From assembly GCA_964632165.1 (NCBI GenBank), contig CAZWCZ010000033.1, positions 1 through 20,227 on the forward strand: a stretch of DNA of 20,227 nt, given 5' to 3'. Below are positions 15,924 through 20,227 of the stretch, piece after piece; positions within the stretch are counted from its first letter, which is position 1; every line of letters begins with the position of its first letter. The position numbers and the translations under genes were made by a program. The notes beneath the pieces are model-generated. The model was given only the letters and a program-made list of their open reading frames with translations. It was not told the origin of the DNA and made no database searches. This DNA comes from SIG299 sp964632165 (GTDB taxonomy: Bacteria; Bacillota; Clostridia; Lachnospirales; Lachnospiraceae).

Positions 15924-17037
15924 TTTCATATACCTCCCGTTCGATTTTTTCCCAGAGAGCAAGCAGAACCTTATCTCGATCTCCCTGTGTTATCTGCCTG
16001 ATCACAGCTGCACCTGCAGATTCTCCAAGATCATCATAAGCTGTGGCATTTTGAATGTTTCCGATACAAAATTTAATATTTTCAATACTGCAGGTAGGTG
16101 CTGAATCATACAGCATTGCTGTTTTATATGCCTGCCTCATATACGGTTCTGCCTTCTCCGCTTCGCCAAGCCGCAAGGACAAATTGGCACATTCCGAATA
16201 ACAAGGAGCAATTACTTTATCAAGGTAACAGGACTTGCTCTTATCTATTTTTAGAGTTTCAAAAATCCCGATAAGCCAGAGTGCTGCTTCACGGGCAGAA
16301 GCAAAATCGTTTTTCTTGCAAAAATAATTTGTATACGCCATCATTGTCCGCAATGAATTAACTATAATGGATTCAAATGCGCCTGCCATAAACGGAACCG
16401 CATCCTCCAATCCGAATTCCACTGTATTTGTGTATGTAATATCATTTCCTGTTAATGCAATTGCAATCAAAGCATCATTCACACCACTGGCATTATATTT
16501 TTTGAGAATTTGAATTCCTTCCTTTGTTTTTCCAAGAACAATATAACATTGAGCAATCTTATTCTGAATAGAAACTTCGCTAATCTTAGGATCTGTATTC
16601 TGTGGCAGCAGTAAAACAGAACGTTCCAACAGTTCAATGCAGCGACAGAGATAATTTTCGTTCTCTGATTCAATGCCTGCTACAGTATAGAGTTCTCCTG
16701 CACGATAAACGATTTTGAAATCATTGGGATACCTGAGCAATGCTTTCTCTGCCTCCATAACCGCTTCGCCATATTTTTTTTGCTGCTGCAGGACGAATAT
16801 TCTTTTTTCAAGTGCGTCCGCTCCACTGTTTAGTACTTCATACCCCACCAGTGCATCCAGCGAAACTCCAAACAGATCCGCCATTTCTGCAATCAGATTC
16901 AATTCCGGTGTTGCCACACCACGCTCCCACTTTGAAACAGAAGCAAACGTAACTCCCAATGCTTCCGCCAATTGTTCCTGCGTCATCCTATGTTCTTTTC
17001 GTAATCTGCTTATATTGGAATGAAGTGACAAATTCAT
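15913..17037 (-). CDS. XRE-family regulator with C-terminal TPR-like repeats (RRNPP-like)
   Basis: A 374-residue predicted DNA-binding regulator. Residues about 5-65 are a helix-turn-helix of the Cro/CI type (NISRLRKEHRMTQEQLAE, SVSKWERGVATPE). The remaining 300 residues are helical, with TPR-like pairs such as YGEAVMEAEKALLRYPNDFK and LRLGEAEKAEPYMRQAY. This architecture is shared with RRNPP regulators that sense exported peptides, but also with many orphan regulators. GGGAGGT (17044-17050) is six bases from the ATG at 17037; an upstream ATG overlaps that site. It is first in an overlapping pair with the ABC exporter, which suggests that it controls this exporter. No cognate peptide gene was found. 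Confidence 0.85.
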   Translation of the reverse strand: MNLSLHSNISRLRKEHRMTQEQLAEALGVTFASVSKWERGVATPELNLIAEMADLFGVSLDALVGYEVLNSGADALEKRIFVLQQQKKYGEAVMEAEKALLRYPNDFKIVYRAGELYTVAGIESENENYLCRCIELLERSVLLLPQNTDPKISEVSIQNKIAQCYIVLGKTKEGIQILKKYNASGVNDALIAIALTGNDITYTNTVEFGLEDAVPFMAGAFESIIVNSLRTMMAYTNYFCKKNDFASAREAALWLIGIFETLKIDKSKSCYLDKVIAPCYSECANLSLRLGEAEKAEPYMRQAYKTAMLYDSAPTCSIENIKFCIGNIQNATAYDDLGESAGAAVIRQITQGDRDKVLLALWEKIEREVYENEK

Positions 17038-17069
17038 TTTTATACCTCCCATTTCCCCTTTGTGTTTCC

Positions 17070-17078
17070 ATTATAGCA
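17070..17078 (-). promoter_or_regulatory. Extended -10 promoter of XRE-ABC operon
   Basis: On the minus strand TGCTATAAT is a perfect extended -10 box, 33 bases before the ATG. No good -35 box lies at 16-18 bases, which fits a promoter that depends on the extended -10 or on an activator bound at the palindrome at 17098-17118. Confidence 0.55.
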
Positions 17079-17097
17079 CGGATTCCGGGATTAAAAA

Positions 17098-17118
17098 GGT
17101 ACCATTGGTATAATTGGT
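17098..17118. promoter_or_regulatory. Candidate operator of the XRE-TPR regulator
   Basis: TACCATTGGTA (17100-17110) is a perfect palindrome of 11 bases. ATTGGT inside it (17104-17109) recurs at 17113-17118, nine bases on. It lies about 25 bases upstream of the XRE -10 box, where an autoregulator or activator might bind. The second half also contains TGGTATAAT, an extended -10 for the plus strand. Confidence 0.4.
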
Positions 17119-17339
17119 TTATTCTTTTTTGAACCAGAAGTTTATTTTCTATGATACATGATCAGCAATCCACTCTACAGTTCTTTGATTTCCTGTGAGC
17201 AGCAAAAGAAGATGCAAAAACGATCCAGCTGTTCAGATTGGTGAAAGCTTCTTTGACGATATTTACGATGCACCTCTCTTGACGGTAAGTTTCATCTGTT
17301 CTTTGGCAAGTGCCATAAGATACTTATTTGCTCCCGCAA

Positions 17340-17356
17340 AAATGTAGTCTACATTT
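17340..17356 (-). terminator. Perfect 17-base palindrome, possible weak terminator of the DUF2971 gene
   Basis: AAATGTAG-T-CTACATTT is a perfect palindrome starting 12 bases past the stop of the DUF2971 gene. On the minus strand it can form a 7-base-pair hairpin with a 3-base loop, followed by two further T. The stem is AT-rich, so termination would be weak; a protein-binding site is the alternative. Confidence 0.35.
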
Positions 17357-17367
17357 GTACCAGTCGT

Positions 17368-18129
17368 TTAGTTAATAAGCAATGAAGAATTTTTGATTAT
17401 TGCAGTAGGACAATATTTTTCAACTAACGATTGCAACAATATTTTGTCCCCCACACTCATTTTCGGACCGGTAGTAATCTCAATATCAAGAAAAGCCTCT
17501 TCAGCGATTGGAAAATCATAATGATAAAAAGGCAAATCAGTTGCATTTGCTTCGAGTTGCAATTTAAGATGTCCTTGAGTGTCATGTGGGAATAGTATAA
17601 TACTATACCGCCATTCCGATTGAAAGCCCCAAGTATGTCTTTTGTATTTTCCAACATCATTGAAAGAGCCTCGCATATCGTATCTTCCATCAGAATGTCG
17701 ATTTAGATATGTAATTGGCGATGGATAGATCAGTTCATCATTTGCTGTATATTCTACCTTTCGCAAAAAAGGAACTGTTGGGTACAAATAAATATCGTTT
17801 CTTTTCAACAGTGATGTAGGCATATATGTATCAAAAGGTTTGCCATTATCAAAATACGGCAGCGAAACTGTGCTTTTATCAAATGGATACGCCTTCATTC
17901 TTATTCTAACGCCTGACATTTGATGTGTATATAGCCCCCAAAAAGGAATGCTCTCGTCGGATTGGTCTGTCCAAGAACTTACAAAGCAGTACTTGCCTAA
18001 AAATTCAGAATTCTTTGTTTTTACTTCTTCTGCATCGTCCATATTTATTAACGAATTAAATCTGATGGTCTTATTTTTTAAGATTAAAGCTAATGATGAT
18101 AAATTTGTATAGTGATAAAGGTAATCCAT
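17368..18129 (-). CDS. DUF2971-family protein
   Basis: A 253-residue soluble protein resembling the DUF2971 family (Pfam PF11185), with the typical opening YLYHYTNLSSLALILKNKTI followed by RFNSLINMDDAEE. A central aromatic part contains SSWTDQSDESIPFWGLY and WGFQSEWRYSI. No catalytic function is established for the family. Members are often found in variable or defence-type gene sets, which fits the restriction-modification genes nearby, but that link is inferred. The ATG at 18129 has AGAGAGGTG upstream. It is AT-rich compared with genes before 17 kb and lies against the broken end of an IS256-type transposase, which suggests acquisition by transfer. Confidence 0.7.
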   Translation of the reverse strand: MDYLYHYTNLSSLALILKNKTIRFNSLINMDDAEEVKTKNSEFLGKYCFVSSWTDQSDESIPFWGLYTHQMSGVRIRMKAYPFDKSTVSLPYFDNGKPFDTYMPTSLLKRNDIYLYPTVPFLRKVEYTANDELIYPSPITYLNRHSDGRYDMRGSFNDVGKYKRHTWGFQSEWRYSIILFPHDTQGHLKLQLEANATDLPFYHYDFPIAEEAFLDIEITTGPKMSVGDKILLQSLVEKYCPTAIIKNSSLLIN

Positions 18130-18184
18130 ATCTACACCTCTCTTGATTTCAGATTAGTTCCAAGCGATCCATTCTCAGGAGCCT

Positions 18185-18739
18185 GTGAAAAACCGCGGAG
18201 TTCAGGATATTCTCATTCTCTGCCCTGATGGTCTGACTGGAATAAAGGATGCAATCTCTACTGCATTCCCAGAAACCGAACAACAGCGCTATATTGTACA
18301 TATGGTCAGAAATACGTTTAAATACGTTGCAAACAAGGATATGAAAGCCTTTGCAAAAAATTTAAAGACAATCTTACCGCTGCGGATGAAGAAGCTGCCA
18401 GAAAGCAATTAGAGTCTGTAACAGAAAAATGGTCTGGCCAGTATCCAAGTGCTATGAACCGTTGGCATGACAACTGGAATGCAATTACCCCAATCTTCAA
18501 ATTTTCCAAGGATGTCCGCACTGCATTTTACACCACAAATGCCATAGAATCACTGACTGAATTCCTGTTATCGAAGACTAAATAAGCAGCGCAGTGTATT
18601 TCCAAGCTCACAGGCACTGATGAAGGCATTGTATCTGGGAACGTTTGAGATTTCGAAGAAATGGACAATGCCCATCCGAAACTGTGGAAAAGTCCGGGGC
18701 GAGTTAGAGATAATGTTTCCTGACAAAATGCTGATATAG
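18185..18739 (+). pseudogene. Decayed IS256-family (mutator) transposase, C-terminal half
   Basis: The 3' half of an IS256-type DDE transposase, about 185 of the usual 400 residues. It opens with VKNRGVQDILILCPDGLTG, which carries an active-site aspartate, and includes IVHMVRNTFKYV, the AFYTTNAIES segment with the catalytic glutamate, and QRSVFPSSQALMKALYLGT near the end. The frame is broken twice: a one-base loss near 18374 and a net gain of one base near 18556-18559. The 5' half is missing, with the break at about 18182, just beyond the DUF2971 gene start. No terminal inverted repeats were recognised. It cannot make an active transposase and is a scar of past mobility. Confidence 0.88.
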
Positions 18740-18772
18740 CAAAAAAGCTGGAATATGCTTCACATATAACAC

Positions 18773-19882
18773 TTACATGTTTTTTTCATCAAAAATCTTC
18801 CTATGATACTGCAAATATTTCTTGCGCTCATCATTCAAAACATTTTTGTCTATTTGATAATCTTTGATGACATCTTTTATTTCCTGTGGAACACTCTTTC
18901 CAAGAATAATATTCCCATCATTATTAAAGGTAATATCAAACTTATCAAAGTATGCATCTATGTTAGGACTAAGAAGCAATCCATTGTTTTTATCATATGC
19001 TTCCTGTATTTTTTGTTGCTTAATACAAGTTGCTAGAGGTTTAATATGGGATGCAACAAGTCCTTTCCATGGTAAGTGGCATGCATAACAAATAAGCCTG
19101 TCATATACAGACATAGATTCCTCAAATAACAACTTTCTATAAATACGCATAAGGATAGGATCGCGTTTTACGCTCACAACATCCGTTCCTGCTACAACAG
19201 ATTTATTATCTTCAAACTCCAATATGCCGTTTTCATATGAGAGTTCTGGCATATACTTCAAAAAACCAATCAAATATTCAATCTGATTATATTTATTTTC
19301 ATCGAAGTTTATTGATAATGCATACTGATATTGCAGCTCCAATTCTTCCGGTAATAAATACCCTCTTTTATATTTTGCAACATCCGTAACCATCAATCCC
19401 ATCAAATCATTTTTAGTCAATTGCCCATTATACGCCAATGTCTTCAGCAAAAAGTTAACTTCTTTATGATCAGTACAATCATTTGTATACGAAGAATTTA
19501 GGCTACCACATTCATAAAATATCTGCGTAAAAATTAATTCCCTTTCCTTTTCATCTTTACAATCCAAAAACTTTTTAGTCAACGGATGATATCCCTTGTA
19601 TCCCGGATTAACAAATCCAAGCTTAATAAATTGATTAATGGATTTTCTTACAGAGCCCATATCCTCTTTGGGATTCATCTTATTGATAATATCTTGTAAT
19701 TTTTTATTTAACTCTGGAGTACAATCAACACTTGTTAATCTATGGTTATCTATAAACTTTACTATTAAATCCAACACATTATTAAACAGCGTACCGTGAA
19801 TATCTGAGTATTCGACAGTAAGTTTCCAATAAGAATCATACTGTTGTTCTTCTTTTGCTTTCTTTGTATTTTCTGTCCCCAT
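18773..19882 (-). CDS. HNH-family restriction endonuclease (type II R-M system)
   Basis: A 369-residue protein whose C-terminal part is an HNH_2-type nuclease domain (Pfam PF13391-like). C265 and C268 lie in CYACHLPW, the metal-binding histidine H279 in VASHIKPL, and NNGLLLSPNIDAYFDKFD spans residues 299-316. The N-terminal 240 residues are helical and unrecognised and may hold the target-recognition part. It should cut unmodified DNA at the site protected by the methyltransferase just upstream. The methyltransferase stop TAG is followed directly by the ATG, with GGAGG five bases before, so translation is coupled. The gene is clearly AT-rich. The recognition sequence cannot be read from the protein. 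Confidence 0.82.
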   Translation of the reverse strand: MGTENTKKAKEEQQYDSYWKLTVEYSDIHGTLFNNVLDLIVKFIDNHRLTSVDCTPELNKKLQDIINKMNPKEDMGSVRKSINQFIKLGFVNPGYKGYHPLTKKFLDCKDEKERELIFTQIFYECGSLNSSYTNDCTDHKEVNFLLKTLAYNGQLTKNDLMGLMVTDVAKYKRGYLLPEELELQYQYALSINFDENKYNQIEYLIGFLKYMPELSYENGILEFEDNKSVVAGTDVVSVKRDPILMRIYRKLLFEESMSVYDRLICYACHLPWKGLVASHIKPLATCIKQQKIQEAYDKNNGLLLSPNIDAYFDKFDITFNNDGNIILGKSVPQEIKDVIKDYQIDKNVLNDERKKYLQYHRKIFDEKNM

Positions 19883-20227
19883 CTATACCTCCATCTCAAG
19901 AATAAATAACAGCTCCTTGCTTGCATTCTTGTTTTCTTTACCTGTTACCTGATAGTTATGCTTCTTCTCTTTAATTATAACTTTTCCATACTTCTTAAGC
20001 ATTTCTTCAACTTCATCCGGTCCGGGCTGAACTCGTGTATTTTGACTCAAAACTATGTATCGTGTTTTCCCCACAAGTTTTTTTATCAGCTTGTCCATAT
20101 TGCTCAGAAAGCTTGTCTTCTGTGTATAATCTGTATGTTTCCTCTTCTTGTCAAACATTTCATCAAACACTCCATAGAAAGCATCGTAATTATTCATTGT
20201 TGACGGATATGGTGGATCCATATAAAC
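19883..20227 (-). CDS. DNA adenine methyltransferase (D12 class), C-terminal part, start beyond window
   Basis: The last 114 residues of an N6-adenine DNA methyltransferase; the frame stays open to the window edge, so the 5' end is missing. The catalytic motif VYMDPPYPST is at the very start of the visible part. It is followed by the family-typical IVLSQNTRVQPG, the segment EKKHNYQVTGKENKNASKE and a hydrophobic end. This fits the Dam/D12 class (PF02086), in which the S-adenosylmethionine-binding motif precedes DPPY and would lie outside the window. It protects host DNA from the adjacent HNH enzyme. The order methyltransferase first, nuclease second, ensures protection before cutting. Confidence 0.85.
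   Translation of the reverse strand, partial: VYMDPPYPSTMNNYDAFYGVFDEMFDKKRKHTDYTQKTSFLSNMDKLIKKLVGKTRYIVLSQNTRVQPGPDEVEEMLKKYGKVIIKEKKHNYQVTGKENKNASKELLFILEMEV

Larger units (their letters stand above)
17053..17367. other. Intergenic region with no intact gene
   Basis: About 315 bases. The left third holds the XRE promoter and operator candidates. From about 17150 to 17345 the base composition is coding-like. Short open stretches occur on the minus strand, for example NVDYIFAGANKYLMALAKEQ and, in the same frame after stops, LLTGNQRTVEWIADHVS. Stops break every frame and no family was recognised. It may be debris of a lost gene beside the IS remnant. A palindrome at 17340-17356 ends it. Confidence 0.4.

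Noticed and set aside
17151..17198. Possible 15-residue peptide (MIHDQQSTLQFFDFL) behind an extended -10 at 17106-17114, considered as a signal peptide for the XRE-TPR protein
   Set aside because: There is no ribosome binding site and no -35 box, and the peptide lacks the usual secretion-signal features.
18741..18767. Hairpin ATATG/CATAT followed by six T on the minus strand after the HNH gene
   Set aside because: The stem has only five A/T-rich pairs and is separated from the T run; too weak to call a terminator.
1..20227. tRNA, rRNA, CRISPR arrays, riboswitches, replication origin
   Set aside because: No cloverleaf, repeated spacer array, conserved rRNA segment or recognisable riboswitch core was seen on either strand by eye; a covariance-model scan would be needed to exclude small RNAs.

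Overview
The window looks like a chromosome segment of a low-to-mid GC Gram-positive anaerobe of the Clostridia, most likely a gut Lachnospiraceae. This is inferred from the strong AGGAGG-type ribosome binding sites, the gene families present (family I glutamate dehydrogenase, GH31 and GH36 glycosidases, a TetM-like GTPase fused to an NYN domain, an XRE-TPR regulator beside an ABC exporter) and the codon use. Species cannot be named from sequence alone.

Layout. (1) 1-2800, plus strand: a mechanosensitive channel with an added zinc ribbon (mscL), followed 29 bases later by a divergent GH36 glycosidase, closed by a strong hairpin. (2) 2800-5000, minus strand: gdhA, then a YkgJ-type cysteine-cluster protein, each with its own recognisable promoter. 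(3) 5205-6131, plus strand: a diacylglycerol/sphingosine-type lipid kinase, converging on a bidirectional terminator. (4) 6186-13344, minus strand: a compact run read in the order metF, DNA glycosylase/metallo-beta-lactamase fusion, TetM-like GTPase/NYN nuclease fusion, GH31 alpha-glucosidase, with gaps of 64, 20 and 19 bases. The metF promoter may serve all four. (5) 13461-14204, minus strand: two overlapping small genes (a 64-residue charged protein and a two-helix membrane protein) with a clear terminator. (6) 14205-17037, minus strand: an XRE-TPR regulator overlapping an ABC exporter, with an extended -10 promoter and a palindromic operator candidate. (7) 17053-20227: AT-rich accessory DNA with a DUF2971 gene, a decayed IS256-family transposase, and a type II restriction-modification pair (HNH endonuclease plus adenine methyltransferase, the latter running off the window).

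How the genes relate. Regions 1-4 are mostly housekeeping and carbohydrate, nitrogen and one-carbon metabolism. The most unusual content is two multidomain fusions that sit next to each other. One is an EF-G/TetM-like ribosomal GTPase carrying a Rae1/YacP-like nuclease domain, which could be a one-polypeptide factor that binds ribosomes and cuts mRNA. The other is a UDG-superfamily (deoxyinosine-type) glycosylase joined to a complete metallo-beta-lactamase domain. The right end resembles a small defence island. No tRNA, rRNA, CRISPR array, riboswitch or replication origin was seen.
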